From: Lepus europaeus
Taxonomy: Eukaryota; Chordata; Mammalia; Lagomorpha; Leporidae
Direction: 5' to 3'
Assembly (NCBI RefSeq): GCF_033115175.1
Contig: NC_084843.1
Location: 59,932,474-59,996,473, forward strand
DNA length: 64,000 bases
A model generated the notes under the pieces. That model did no database searches. It was given only the letters and a program-made list of their open reading frames with translations, and was not told where the DNA came from. Position numbers and translations under genes: made by a program. Shown piece after piece: positions 32,690-44,823 of the stretch (position 1 is its first letter; every line of letters starts with the position of its first letter).

Positions 32690-32780
32690 TTGTATCTCTT
32701 CTGCAATCCTGTAAGCTCCAAAAGGTTAGAGGCCACCTTTATCATATTTATCACCGAACATAGGACCTTGACCCGTGTGG
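32690..32780 (+). repeat. L2 3'-end fragment
   Basis: 'gcaatcctgtaagctccaaaaggttagaggccacctttatcatatttatcaccgaacataggaccttg' follows the L2 3' region (gactgtaagctccttgagggcagggacc ... ttcaccgctgtatccccagcgcctagaac). Confidence 0.55.
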
Positions 32781-33189
32781 TGATGACATGGGCATGTTGG
32801 CTTAGTGTTAACTCCTCAAAGTCATGGTACAGCCTGGTGCCCACTCGTCACTGAATGAATCCAGCAGTCAATCATTCACAGAGTCTCAGCTGTGTCTCCA
32901 CATCATTACCTGCTGTATGCTTGTGTCCTTGCCTCATTCCCACGAAATGCTTGCTAGTATTTGTCAGTTAGTCACCTCCAACGGTAGGGAGCTCTCGACT
33001 GCCCAAGGCTGACCATTCGTTTTCTATGTAGTCTGTCCATTGGACAGAAAGTTCTTAATATTGAGTTGAAATAGATCTCTGAGATTTCTGGTTGGTATTC
33101 TTGTTCTATCCTTTCTGGCCACACAAATCTCATCTAGGCCTTCTTTGCCATGACAACCCTTGAGCCACTTGAAAAGAGTAAAATTCTCA

Positions 33190-33470
33190 AAACCATTGAT
33201 GAGATACTATTTGTTAGGTATCTATGACACGGACTACAGGATACAAGGATCAAAAGATGTAATACCTGTCCTCACGTGGTTGTCGGCCTCGTGGGGAGCC
33301 AGAGAAACAAAGGTAGAATGTGAGAGGTGTCAGGAGTGTGCAGGCACAAGGGCAGAGAACCCACACCCACCCAGGGTTCTTGGGGAAGGTTCCACAGAGG
33401 AGTGGGCTGGGAATTCTCTCTGAGGGGATCAAGAAGAGGAGGAGGGTCGCAAAACGCTGGGCGTAGGACA
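33190..33470 (+). repeat. Possible old L2-related fragment
   Basis: 'ttgttaggtatctatgacacggactacaggatacaaggatcaaaagatgtaatacctgtcctca' resembles 'tgccaggcactgtgctaggcactggggatacaaagatgaataagacacagtccctgccctca'. The family assignment is uncertain. Confidence 0.4.
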
Positions 33471-34242
33471 GCCCGTGGCATGCTGTGGGCCCTCGCAGTA
33501 GTTCTGTGTGGCTAGGGAGACCAGCAGCCCTGGGGTATTTGGGACGGTCCGGGAGATGGCTGTTGGTCTGGAGAACTTACTACGTCCTCCGTCTCAGAAG
33601 TGTCTCAGCTTGGCTGGTGCATGCTCCGGGTCACTCTACATGGGGCTGGGTACGATGTCCGAGGGTGAGACAGAAATGGCAGGGATAGAGGCGCGGAAAG
33701 GCGGGTGCTGATCATGAGGGGTTCTGTGGGTCAAGTTCAAGAAGAGCTTTCGTTTTAACAGGGCTTCCCTCTGAGGTCTTCTCCTCCAGACGTGCTGTAA
33801 GTCACAGATAGTGCACGCATGGTGCACGCCTCTGGAGGGGGTTCTTGCTGTGGGCTATCATTCACGTAGGGCAGGTGATTTCCACACGGCCTGGGGCGAG
33901 GCCCGGGAGCCTCTGCGGACCCTCTTTTGTGCTTGTCCCCTAACTGATTCTCTGCCAGTCAGCCTTGGGGTTTGACTTGTTTGTGTGGATGTGAGGCTGC
34001 GACATTGAGCAATCCCCACAGGGCCTTCTGTCCCCAGCAAAGCGAGGCTGGCTTACCTGGCGGGGAGCAGCTGGGTCAGGAACAGGTCTGCTGTTGTAAA
34101 CAATTCGTCTTCCAGGACCGGTGTGACCTGTGCACTGAAGCAATTTGTAAGAAAATGCAGATAAAATGAGTTTAATTGCCTCTAAGATGATGAAATAACG
34201 GAGGGTGTTTAGATGTGCGATTGGGAAACACTGGAAGTGATT

Positions 34243-34583
34243 TTTTTTTTTTTTAAAAGATTCATTGATTGATTTGAAAGGCAGAGTTACACAGAGGCAG
34301 AGGCTCAGAGAGAGAGGGAGAGAGAGGTCTTCCATTTGCTGGCTCACTCCCCAGATGGCTGCAAAGACGGGAGCTGTGCTGATCCGAAGCCAGGAGCCAG
34401 GAGCTTCTTCCAGGTCTCACATGTGGGTACAGGGGCCCAAGGACTTGGGCCGTCTTCTATTGCTTTCCCAGGCCAAGGCAGAGAGCTGGATGGGAAGTGG
34501 ATCGGCCAGGACTCGAACCAGCACCCATAGGGGATGCTGGCACTGCAGGCGGTGCTTCACCTGCTTCCTCACAATGCTGGCCC
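34243..34583 (-). repeat. C-repeat SINE, antisense, full length
   Basis: A T-rich tail and 'aaaagattcattgattgatttgaaaggcagagttacacagaggcagag' start it; the head 'ggtgcttcacctgcttcctcacaatgctggccc' ends it. The short duplication agtgattt flanks it at 34236-34243 and 34588-34595. Confidence 0.93.
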
Positions 34584-34685
34584 TGGGAGTGATTTAAACA
34601 GTTGAATTTAATGGATAACGGAGAGTGAGAGGGAGCATTTGAAATGCAGTGAGCAGTTTTCTCAGCAGGGCCCCTGTGATTCCTG

Positions 34686-34700
34686 GCAGCAGGTGGCAGG
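34686..34700 (+). promoter_or_regulatory. CTCF-like motif
   Basis: GCAGCAGGTGGCAGG matches the CTCF core CCASYAGRKGGCRSY at 13 of 15 positions. It lies in intergenic DNA between TBATA and SGPL1, and is a motif match only. Confidence 0.4.
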
Positions 34701-34961
34701 GAGCGGCTTGCACCCCAAAATGAAAGTGTCCGTTTCCTCCGGGCAGCCCAGCAGGGCCAGCTGCAGGCGGCTTTGCCCACCAGGAAGCCATGCCAGTGGC
34801 CCCAGGAGCACTCTGGAGGCCTCCCCCCAACACACACCTATGCCGCTGCTCTTCGACTTGGATGCTGAGCAGGACAGGAAGCCACTGAGACTGGCTCTGT
34901 TACCTGGTTTCTCACTCCTTGGCCATCCTACTGAAGCTCGGGGCTATATCTTGGTCCACTT

Positions 34962-35300
34962 AGAGGTGCTGTAATAAACCGGGTGATTTATGATGAGCAG
35001 AAATGTATTGGCTCACCATTCGGGAGGCTGGGAAGAGCAGGCTGGAGGGGCCAGGACCCGCCGAGGGACCCCTGCTGCATCGTTCCACAGAGTCCGTGGT
35101 GAGCAACAGACACAAGAGGAGGCTGCTCCCGTTCTTTTGTAAGGAACCCACCCGGAATAATGGGGCCACCCCGTGACCATGTCGCAGGCCCATGGACAAA
35201 GGCAGACCTCTCCTGGTTTAACCATCTCTGGAAGGTCCCACGTCCTGGCACCAGGGCTCAAGTTTCCAACACATGAGCTTCCAGGGACACTTTCATGCCA
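34962..35300 (+). repeat. Old interspersed repeat (family not named)
   Basis: 'ctgtaataaaccgggtgatttatgatgagcagaaatgtattggctcaccattcgggaggctgggaagagcaggctggagg' follows a familiar mammalian repeat pattern (ataaactgggtggcttataaacaacagaaatttattgctcacagttctggaggctgg). A second member appears to start at about 35345. Confidence 0.5.
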
Positions 35301-35344
35301 CTGCAAGGCACGATGGAGAACACAGGTGTGTCTGACAGTCAGGC

Positions 35345-35720
35345 TGTTGTAACCAAATGGGGTGGCTTGAGCCACAGAAATGCATTGCCCCACAGATCTG
35401 AATCCAGATGCCCGAGATCAAGGCCTTAGCAAGGCTGGTTTGTCTGAGCCCTGTCTGTCCCCTGCTGCTGCTGATTTGCTGGCAATCTGGCGTTCTTTGG
35501 CCTACAAGTCATCACCCTGCTCTCTGCCTTCATCGTCACGTGGCATTTGTCGTACAGGCATGTCTGCTCAACTTTCCCCTTTTCGTGAGGACACTGGCTG
35601 TATCGGGTCAGGGGCCCAGTCTCCTCCAGCACTGCCTTGTCTTAACACCTGCTACAACCCCACAGAAAGGGAACTTTCCGAGGTACTGGAGGTTTGGAGT
35701 TCAACATAAGAGGACATCAT
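35345..35720 (+). repeat. Second copy of the same old interspersed repeat family
   Basis: It begins 'gttgtaaccaaatggggtggcttgagccacagaaatgcattgccccacagatctgaatccagatgcccgagatcaaggcc' and ends near 'gtactggaggtttggagttcaacataag'. This is the same overall pattern as the element just upstream. Confidence 0.5.
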
Positions 35721-36169
35721 TGAACCCATAATACTGAGGGTAGATCAGTAAGCATTAACGTAAGTGTAGTACCCTGTTGGCCACTACAGCAGTCAAGTCT
35801 GTTTGATGGGAAACTGTGAGGGGAAGAGATACCCTAACCCGGCTGCAGCCAGTGAAAGGTGCAGCCCACTGCCCTCCTGCTGCTTCGCCCTGCACTGTGT
35901 GTGTGGCTCTTCACCCGTGCCTTGGCTTGGGGGCTTATGTGAGAGCCTGCTGGCTCAGGCACAGCCTGTGGCTTTAGGAGCTTTATTTTCAATCTGTTAC
36001 CTCCCTCAAAGGGCCATATTTTAAGCCTATGCTAGCATTCTAGAACCAACTGTCTTTATTACTTGCCTGGGTGAATGTAGAAACCTACAGACTGGTTTGT
36101 CCATCTGGATCTTCTCCCAGCCATCTCCACACCACACAGAGCGCTTCCTGGGGCTGGTGCCCCAGGAAA

Positions 36170-36507
36170 AGTCCAGGCTTCTCCACTTCCTGTCCGGGCC
36201 CTGCTCATGCACCTGGGAAAGCTGCAGAGGATTGTCCAAGGATGGGGTCCCTGCCACCCACATGGGAGACTCAGGTGGTGTTCCAGGCTCCTGGCTTTGG
36301 CCTGGCCCTGAGCCCTGGCCGCTGTGACCATTTGGGGAGTGAATCAGAGAATGGAAGAGTTCTCTCTCTCTCTCCCTCTGCTCTCTCTCTCTCTTTTTCC
36401 CTCTCTCTCTCTCTCTCTCTGCGTGTGTGTGTGTATGTGTGTGTGTCTCCCTGCATGTCTCTCCCTCTCTCTCTGTAACTCTTCCTTTAAATAAATAAAT
36501 CTTTTTA
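36170..36507 (+). repeat. C-repeat SINE, sense
   Basis: It reads 'ccaggcttctccacttcctgtccgggccctgctcatgcacctgggaaagctgcagagga', 'ccacatgggagactcaggtggtgttcc', a long (TC)n/(GT)n tract at 36361-36446 and 'aaataaataaatctttt'. The tRNA-like head is replaced or lost. Confidence 0.88.
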
Positions 36508-36521
36508 AAATTTTTCAATTT

Positions 36522-36850
36522 TATTAAAAAGATATTTTATTTCTTTGAAAGGCAGAGTTACAGAGAGAGAGGGAAGAGACACACAGAGAGATTTTCCATC
36601 TGCTGGTTCACTCTCCACATGGCCACAATGGCCAGGACTGGGCCAGGCTGAAGCCAGAAGCCAGGAGTTCTGGGTCTCCCACGTGGGTGCAGGGACCTGA
36701 GGACTTGGGCCATCTTCTGCTGCTTCCCAGGTGCATTAGCAGGGAGCTGGGTTGGAAGTGGAGCAGCTGGGGGTCAAACTGGCACCCACCCATATGGGAT
36801 GCTGGCATTGCAGATGGCAGTTTTACCCACTGTGCCACAATGCTGACCCC
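36522..36850 (-). repeat. C-repeat SINE, antisense
   Basis: 'ttaaaaagatattttatttctttgaaaggcagagttacagagagaga' begins it and 'cagttttacccactgtgccacaatgctgacccc' ends it. It lies tail-to-tail with the preceding sense SINE, only about 15 bp apart. Confidence 0.93.
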
Positions 36851-36985
36851 AAACAATCACAAATGCGGTACTGCTTGGCTCCTTGATGAAAACTTCCTCC
36901 ATGGCAGTTGTTCTTTGGGCAAAGATCAAAATACGGTATCTTACAAGACCCTGAAGCCTGCTTTCCAGCTTTGGTTTCATTTATT

Positions 36986-36987
36986 AA

Positions 36988-37018
<31 letters not shown>

Positions 37019-37028
37019 CATAACAAAA
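36986..37028. repeat. (AAAAC)n simple repeat
   Basis: A5-6C and A4C units are repeated about eight times, with one degenerate end (ataac). Confidence 0.8.
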
Positions 37029-37506
37029 AATTTAACCCAGTTGCAGCAGTGATGTCCTGCTGGTTCTGGATCTGGGTGGTGCTGGACAACTGTGCTTGAT
37101 CTGGGAGCATCCGCCCACCTCTGCCTTTGATATGCGACTTGTCTGCACAGGTGGTGTGGTCAATTAAGTCAACACACAAGCAAAACTTTGATGAGTTGTC
37201 CAAAGTCCTCGGAGTCCCTTGTCATATTTCCTTTGTGACCTTGTTTCATGGTCACAAGACCACTTACACAGATTATGACAAGGAGATCACTGTGCCTGTT
37301 TGTCCAGTCCTTGGGCTGGCTTGCTATTTCCTGGTGCTAGCAGAGAATATGGAGGGCCTGCGTGTGGCACCTGCCCCGGCACCCAGAGGGGATGGGGAAG
37401 GCGTTCGTGGGAGGCAGCACCGAGCATCATTTCTGCAGGGAGGGCATAGTTCCCTTTGCAAGCATCAGCCCCTGGCTTCCCATCTGCCCTAAGAAAATGG
37501 CAGGTG

Positions 37507-37853
37507 TTTTTAAAATTGATTTATTTACTCATTTGATAAGCAGAGAGAGAGAGAGAGAGAATGAGAGAGAAAGAGAGGGGGAGAGCTCCCAACCACTGCC
37601 TTGTTTTTCAAATGCCCACAACAACCTGGACGGAGTGGGGGCAGCCCAAACTCAGGGGCCCAGGACTCAGTCTGGGTCTCCCACATGGGTGGCAGGGACC
37701 CGAGTACTGGAGCCATCACCTGCTGCCTCCCAGGGTGTGCATTAGCAGGAAGCTGGATTCAGGAGTGGAGCTGGGACTTGAACCCAGGGATTCTGATATG
37801 GCATACTGGAGTAGCAAGTGGTGTCTTAACCCCTGTGACAAATGCCAACACCT
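37507..37853 (-). repeat. C-repeat SINE, antisense
   Basis: It begins 'gtttttaaaattgatttatttactcatttgataagcagagagag' and ends 'gtcttaacccctgtgacaaatgccaacacc'. Confidence 0.9.
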
Positions 37854-39228
37854 AAACGGAAGTCCTAAGCAGTTTGGGTGCACGGAAAAAGGAAGTGCTC
37901 TCCCTCAAAGGCTAAAAAGGCATCGTTAGTAACCTCTGAAGGTTGCATCTGTGGGGCAGCAACAAGCCCTGGGCTGAGCTGTTTCTTGGAGTGCTGAAAC
38001 TGTTCCCGTCGTTTCAAACAAGCAATCAACACAGTCGTGGCAAAGAGAACAGGAACAGTCCCTGACTCAGGCGGGCTCCTGGACGTCACAACGTTAAAGC
38101 TGAAAGAGTTTGCACAACATTGGATTCTGTCTTTCCTCGGAATGTTGAGGGGCCTAGAAACCCTTCTGTTAAAGTGGTACTATCCATGCCCACGGCTCCA
38201 AGCCCCCGCTTCCTGTTCCCGGGCTCCGGGAGGTTCTCTCTTTTCCATAGCCCTCAGCACCATCTAACTTATTGTGCTCTTTCCCCGCTGATGCTGCTGT
38301 TTTGTCTACTTCCGCCACAATGTCTGTTGCATGAGGAACAAGACCTTTGTTTTGCTCAGTGAGCCACTCCAGGCCCAAAATGTCACAACCAGCTCTGAAT
38401 AATCGAATGAGCGAGCCCGAGGTCGATATTCCCAAATGGCAAGTGCTTCTCCCTGAAGGCAGGTGCATGGGGCGCCCTGGCCTGCACATCTGCTTTTACT
38501 GATCCGTGCACTGGCCTCCACCCCCTCTCCTCCACTGTCTCTCTGGCCACATGGGCCTTCCTGCCCCCGCCACTGGCCTTGGCACATGCAGGTTTTCTCT
38601 GCCTGGTTGACTCCTGCTTGTCCTACACTCAACTCACCCTGACCTTGATTCCACTGCCTAGGCCAATTGCCTGAGCATCGAGAGTAATTCTGCCCATAAA
38701 TCTTGAAAAAAAACCTTTTAGAGAAAACTCCTTCTACCCAGTTTTCAAAGACATAAGGGCTTTCCGTCGTGGCGCCATGAGGATGGGCGACCTCTGGCTC
38801 CCTTGACCTCTGAACTGGAGTACAGGTGCTTCTGCAGCCTTCCCAAGCCCAACCCGGCTGAGTCAGCCTGGGAACCCGTTCTGCAGGGCCAGGCAAGGAG
38901 CAACCGTGGGAGGAGGTTGTGATGACCCCATGGGCTCTCTCTTCAGCTGCGACTCAGGTTTCACAGCTCCCATCTGTGTCAACAAGGCACAGATGGGAGT
39001 GTGTGTGTGACATGTAGGGGTGTGTGCGTGTGTGACACGGTTTTGGTAGTCTTCCTGCAGCACACCTACTCTGTTGAAAGTGTCTTGTAAGCTATCCTTT
39101 ATCTTGTTTGGAATTTCACCAGCTGTTAACACACAGTGTTGGGAGAATCCGTGGCAATGCTCTATCCTGGTCTACTGAACATAGTTACAAGACTGTCTTT
39201 ATCAGGCCTTATTTAAAAATGTTGGACA

Positions 39229-39574
39229 ATCGGGCTGGCGCTGTGGCACAGCTGGTTAAGCCGCTGGATGCAAGACAGCCCATGATTCCATCATCCCATC
39301 AGAGTCCTGGTCTGAGTCCTGGCTGTTCTGCTTCCCATCCAGCTCCCTGTTAATGGGCCTAGGAAATCAGTGCAAGATTGTCCAAGTTTTGGGTTCCTGC
39401 CACCCATGTGGGAAGCCCAGACATAGTTCCTGGCTCCTGGTTTCAGCCTGGCCAGGCACTGGCCATTGTGGCCATTTAGAGAATGAACCAGCAGACGGAA
39501 GATCTCTTTCTCTCTCTGTCTCTCCTTCTCTCTCTGTCATTCTGCCTTTCAAATAAATAAATCTTTTTAAAAGA
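39229..39574 (+). repeat. C-repeat SINE, sense, full length
   Basis: The head 'cgggctggcgctgtggcacagctggttaagccgctgg' is close to consensus. The tail is 'caaataaataaatcttttta'. Confidence 0.94.
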
Positions 39575-39699
39575 GGTCCAACACAAAGGGAAAAGTGGTG
39601 CCACCATTCAGCTAATCATGATCTTCAATACACACTGATCCCTTGTAAGTTGATGCATCTGCTCACTTCATGTACGATTGTATTATGATGTTTGCTTTC

Positions 39700-40034
39700 T
39701 TAAAAACATATTTATTTATTTGAAAGAGGCAGAAGCAGAGCAAGCGAGAGCGAGAGACAGAGAAAGAGAGAGAGAGGTCTTCCATCTGCTGGTTCACTCC
39801 CCAGATGGCCGCAACGGCCTCAATGGACCAATCTGAAGCCAGGAGCCAGGGCCTTCTTCTGGGTCTCCCACACGAGTGCAGGGGTCCAGGACTTGGGCCA
39901 TCTCCCACTGCTTTCCCAGGCCACAGCAGAGAGCTGGATTGGAAGTGGAGCAGCTGGGACTCGAACTGGCGCCCATATGGGATGCCGGCACTGCGAGCGG
40001 AGGCTTTACCAGCTACGCCACAACGCCGGCCCTG
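39700..40034 (-). repeat. C-repeat SINE, antisense, full length
   Basis: It reads 'ttaaaaacatatttatttatttgaaagaggcagaagcagag', 'gactcgaactggcgcccatatgggatgccggcactg', and ends 'accagctacgccacaacgccggccc'. The well-preserved B box suggests a young copy. Confidence 0.94.
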
Positions 40035-40721
40035 ACACTTGCTCTTAGAGTACAATATGGCGTGATAAAAAGAATTATATGTGCAGGTGGGTTCTGTTGG
40101 GACTCAGAAACCAATGCCCCAAGCATGGCGCTCGGGTGTGCCGAGGCCTTAAAATAAAGAACCAAAATTCCTTTGACCTGCTGCTGCCCTGCTCTCTCAC
40201 CCCAAAGCAAGGAAGCAGCTTCCTTTGAGCCTCCCTTATCTGTCTAAAGATAGAGGCTTCCAAGAGGAAGTCAGCTGTCGTGTCACAGGGTCATCACAAC
40301 TCCCCTCCCTGGGGAAGCCCATCAACCAGGGCGGCTCACTGTGGCAGGACAAGAGGCTGGCGGTGGACACCCCAGACTTTGTCACTGGCTGGGCCCTGTG
40401 CTTCTGAGGGCTGCTCTGGGACAGCTTATTACCTGAGACTCCTCCTCTGTGCTTTCTCTCCCTCACCCTCCCATAACATCACTGTCATCCCCAAAGGCCA
40501 GGTTCCTGTTCCTTTCTGTAGGATGCTGTCATCCCTTCAATTATCTGGCCCTCCTTCAAACCTCAGACCTACGGGACACCGGCACATATGCACATCATAA
40601 ATTGTATGGTTTTTCTCTTGCTAAGCTGTTTACTGTCAGTTTATCAGACCTTCACAAGGTCTTACAGTTTCACTCCCTTACAGTTTCTAAGAATCTGATT
40701 CCAGTTAGAAAAAAGCTATTT

Positions 40722-40784
40722 TATTTTTTTAAAAAAATTATTTATTTACTTGAAATGCAGAGTTACAGAGATAGGAAAGGGGGG

Positions 40785-40826
<42 letters not shown>

Positions 40827-41085
40827 CTCCCATCCACTAGTTCATTCACCAAATAGACACAATGGCTAGGGCTGGGCCAGGCCAAATCCATGGGCCAGGA
40901 ACACTGCCTGGGTCTCTTACAGGGGTGAAGGGGCCCAAGCACTTGGGTCATCTTCCACTGCTTTGCCAGGCACATTAGCAGGAAGCTGGATTGGAAGTAG
41001 AGCAGCCAGGAGTGGACCAGAGCTCATATATGGGACCCTGGTGTCCCAGCCAGTGGCTTAACCCACTGCACCGCAACACTGGCCC
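40722..41085 (-). repeat. C-repeat SINE, antisense
   Basis: It has a (GA)n run of about 40 bp (40784-40823), 'tcccatccactagttcattcaccaaatagacacaatgg' and the head 'ggcttaacccactgcaccgcaacactggccc'. Confidence 0.92.
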
Positions 41086-41419
41086 AAGACTGTTGTCATT
41101 AACAGGGCTGTGTTGGATCCAGTTGGTTTGGGAGTTCCCATCTGTCAGCAATGCATGGTGCAGGAACACAGTAGATCTGTAGCTCTCAAAGAAGCTTTGG
41201 AGAGACCTGGGGTGCTATAAGAGGCGGGGGCATGTTGGCAGGAGTAATCAACTTGTCCAGATCTGATCGTGATGGGGATGGAAGCCAGACCTTCAGCAAT
41301 AAGGTGAGAACTGGGCTGGGCGGGCGGAACTGATCCAAGCTCAGATTAGAATCTCATCTGAGCACGCCCTGGATGCAGATGGAGTGGGGTAGACTAGCAG
41401 TTCTCGGGGGTGCACTGTG

Positions 41420-41575
41420 GGTCAGGCCCATATGTGTTGAGTAAACGTATCTACCTCTGGCAATTGTCCCAACAGTTACAAGATAGATGCTATTAACCCT
41501 TGTTGTACGACGGAGGAAGCCCAGGCTCAGACGGTTAACATACCTTGGGGGGAGACAGGACTCTACTCACTGGCT
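41420..41575 (-). repeat. MIR SINE fragment, antisense
   Basis: 'gttacaagatagatgctattaacccttgttgtacgacggaggaagcccaggctcagacggttaacatacctt' follows the MIR antisense core. Confidence 0.7.
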
Positions 41576-44473
41576 TTGCTTCAGTTCCTCTACACCGCGC
41601 CTGACAAACCTTCCAGGGCTGAGACAGAGAAATTGGGTGGGTTGCAATGGAAGAAGACAGAAATGTGATAGCAAAATCTGCTACCTTCCGTTGAAATGGT
41701 GGAACAGAAATGTGAGCAGGAGGACCAGAATGAGGTGCGAGCCGCCGGCAGGCACGGTGCATTACCACAAGCAGTGCCTTCTCGTTTTACTTCCTTGAGC
41801 TGTTCAAGTATGCACGCTGCAAAGAGAGGGGCTCAAGTTCAAAGGACTGTGTTGCCGCACAGTGGAGAACCAGTAACCAAGGGGCTTGAGCCTGCCTCTC
41901 CCATCTGCCTGCCTGGCTGGCAGGATGGAAAAGCACATGTAGACGCTGGTGAAGGAGGAAGCAAGTGGGATGATGGCAGATCTAGAGGAAAATCCAAGCT
42001 GGTCCAGAGCGCCTTGCACTCTAAAATATGCGGTGTAATCACAGTGCCATTTTTTTCCCAAATTATTTCAATCGCGGAAATGCATTTCTTACAATATGCA
42101 AATAAAAGATTTTAAGGCCTGGAGAAAGAACTTGCTGAAAGCCACGCATTGATTTCTGGGTAAAGGCCCCTCTGCCTGCCTTCAAACCTGCTTTGTCACT
42201 GCAGGTCACAGCAGGCATCCTTCTGCCAGAGGAAGTTTGTCTTCTGATAAAGTCTCTCTGTTTCTGATGTTTCGCTAGGAGTGAGTGTGCAGCCCATGGA
42301 GAGCTTCTTTGAGAAAGGTGGGGCTTCCTTGGGAAATTGCTCTTGGTTCTCTGAGGGTTTTGTTACTCTGGTTTTGATTGGACTGGTGCCCGGGCAAGGC
42401 CAGAAGACCCAGTCAATCAATGTAACTCAGTGGCCCCACTGCCCTTCGCTTCTCATTCTGGGGTGGCCATGTCTGTGCACTTGCTCCTGGCTGGGGGTGC
42501 TCCCGTGGCTGGCTGGCTCTCGGCCTCTCCTTCTCGTGGTAGCTGACTGTGCTGTGGCCACCCCGCCGGCCACTGGAGCTGACTGCTGGTCTCTGGGCCC
42601 TGCCTGGGTTCAGGACTCCACCAACTGCTTGCTGGTTTCCCGCAGGGAGCTTTGCTACGGGCTGCTTCTCCACGGGTGAAGTGCAAAGGCCACAAATCTC
42701 CTAAACTCTGTCTGTGCACAGTCCTGTCCTGAAGCGAGCTTCCCAGGAAGATCCCTGGGTGCTCGAGAACCAGGGGTGGAAGTGTGAGGGAGTGTGCCCC
42801 TGCTCTTTAGAATCAGAGTATATGCTCACAACCAGGCGCGGGGAGTCACAGACTTGGCCATTTTAGTCAGAACCATATTTGCCAGCATGAATTGTTTTAA
42901 CCATCAGCAGAGGCAAGCACTCAGTGAGAGTCTCCCAGCCTGAACGAAAGAAGCTGCTGGGGGAGCCTCAGGCCCTCTTCACTACAGGGCCCACCCCTCC
43001 CCAGCCCTTGGTCGGCAAGTGTTCCGGCTCCTCAGTGCGTTTCCAGTCCCTCCCAATCTTTTGTTGATGGGACCAAAGGACAACTGGGGAGCACTGGGCC
43101 CCCCAAACAACCTCCCCCCACAGTTTCTTCATGGGCTTCCTTAAACCGTCTCGGACAAACACACACAATCTTAATAAAACGTTGTGCTTTCTCGGCACGC
43201 TGAGAAGCGCGTTGAAGGAAGGACCTGCAACCCCCTCTTGCGCATACCCCGCCCCGGGGGCTTGTTCACGTGGGCCTCCCGGCGGGCGGCGCAGGAGCTC
43301 TGCTGTGAGGCTCCGAGAACCTGCTTTTCTGGCAAGCTCCCAGGAGATGCCAAGCTGCTCTTGGGAAAACACACTTGAGGTATCGAGGCTCCAGGCCACC
43401 CCACCTCTGCCTCCCACCAGCCAGCTTGGTCCTTCCTAGTGTTACTCTGCAGTTCGAGGGAATGTGGGCACGGGGGCAGTACGGTCCAGGGTCAGTGTCT
43501 GCCCGTCTGCCTGTCTGTCTGTCTCCCCTGGCAGCCTCATGGACTCATGGAGTTGCAAGCCCAGGCCCACTCAACAGTCCGGGTGTTGCCAGGAGTCTTG
43601 CTCTACTTTGAGCCTCATTTTCTGGGGCCGACTTGGAAAATAGCTGAAGGCCCCTCTGGGTCTATCTTTGATTCTAATTCAACAACAAGCTCATCTGAGC
43701 CTCTCCCTATGAAGCCTTGGCTTCAGCACAGAGCCCCACCCCATCCTACTTGGGTGTCTTTGGTAGGAACACCGCCTTCTCTGGCCTTGGAGCCCTTGTT
43801 GACAGGTTGGGGCTGATGTGAGTCACCTGATCTGGGCAAGTCAAGACGTAAACAGGGCCTTGTGTGTAAAGATGCCTATTACAGTTCTCGGCAAAATAAC
43901 GACCAGTCAGTAGGGTTGAAAAGGGTTGTGCATCTAGGAAGAGAGAACAGATGGCATGCCGTCCATGTATGGGGTGCACGTGGGCAGGAATCAGACACGA
44001 CCCACCCTCCAGGCATCGGGGGGTGCACAGCTCCACACTGAGGACTGGAAGTGGCAGCTAATCAGAGACTTGGGATCCGAAGAAGCTATAAGGCAGAGGT
44101 GGGGTGTGGGGCAAGGGGAGCCCAGGGCAACTTCTGATGAGTAGTGTCCTAATGAACACTCTGTTCCTACAAATGGAGGTTGCTTGTCTGCCTGGGGACA
44201 GCATTAAGAGGGGGAAGGGTCCAGGGGTGTCAGTACTTGACTCTGAGGCTCTGGATGGTAGAGATGGCTGGGACTTGGGGGGGGGGGTTAAGGAAGGGCA
44301 GAGGGACTGGGACAGGCTGATGGGCTGTGCTGAGGAGGGCAGCTGTGATAACAAAAAACCTCATCCCAAAAGCAGAAGGTGAGGATCCTGACGCTCTAAT
44401 TTCACCCTCATGACAACTCTGCAAGGGGTTCCTTGTTGTATTGTTTCTGATTGAAATGTTCCAAGGTTCACTT

Positions 44474-44823
44474 TTTTTAAAAGACTTATTTATTTATTTG
44501 AAAGTCAAAGTTACAGAGAGGGAAGTCTAAGAGAGAGAGAGAGAGAGGGAGGGAGAGAGAGAGAGTTTCCAACCTCTGACTGACTCCCTTAGTGGCTGCA
44601 ACTGCTAGGGCTGAGCCAGCTGAAGCCAGGAGCCAGGAGCTTCATCTGAGTCTCCAACGTAGGTGGCAGGGATCCAAGTACTTGGTCCATCTTCCACTGC
44701 TTTTCCCAAGCCATCAACCGGGAACTGGACCGAACTGCAGCAGCCAGGACACGAACTGGCACCCGTGAGGGATGCTGGTGTTGCCGGCAGTGGCTTGACG
44801 TGTTATACCACAATGCCAGGCCC
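44474..44823 (-). repeat. C-repeat SINE, antisense
   Basis: It reads 'tttttaaaagacttatttatttatttgaaagtcaaagttacagagag', a (GA)n tract, 'aacgtaggtggcagggatccaagtacttgg', and ends 'acgtgttataccacaatgccaggccc'. Confidence 0.92.

Noticed and set aside
39963-40034. tRNA-like sequence with a good B box (gactcgaactggcgccc on the plus strand)
   Set aside because: It is the tRNA-derived head of an antisense SINE, continuous with the SINE body, and lacks a tRNA cloverleaf.
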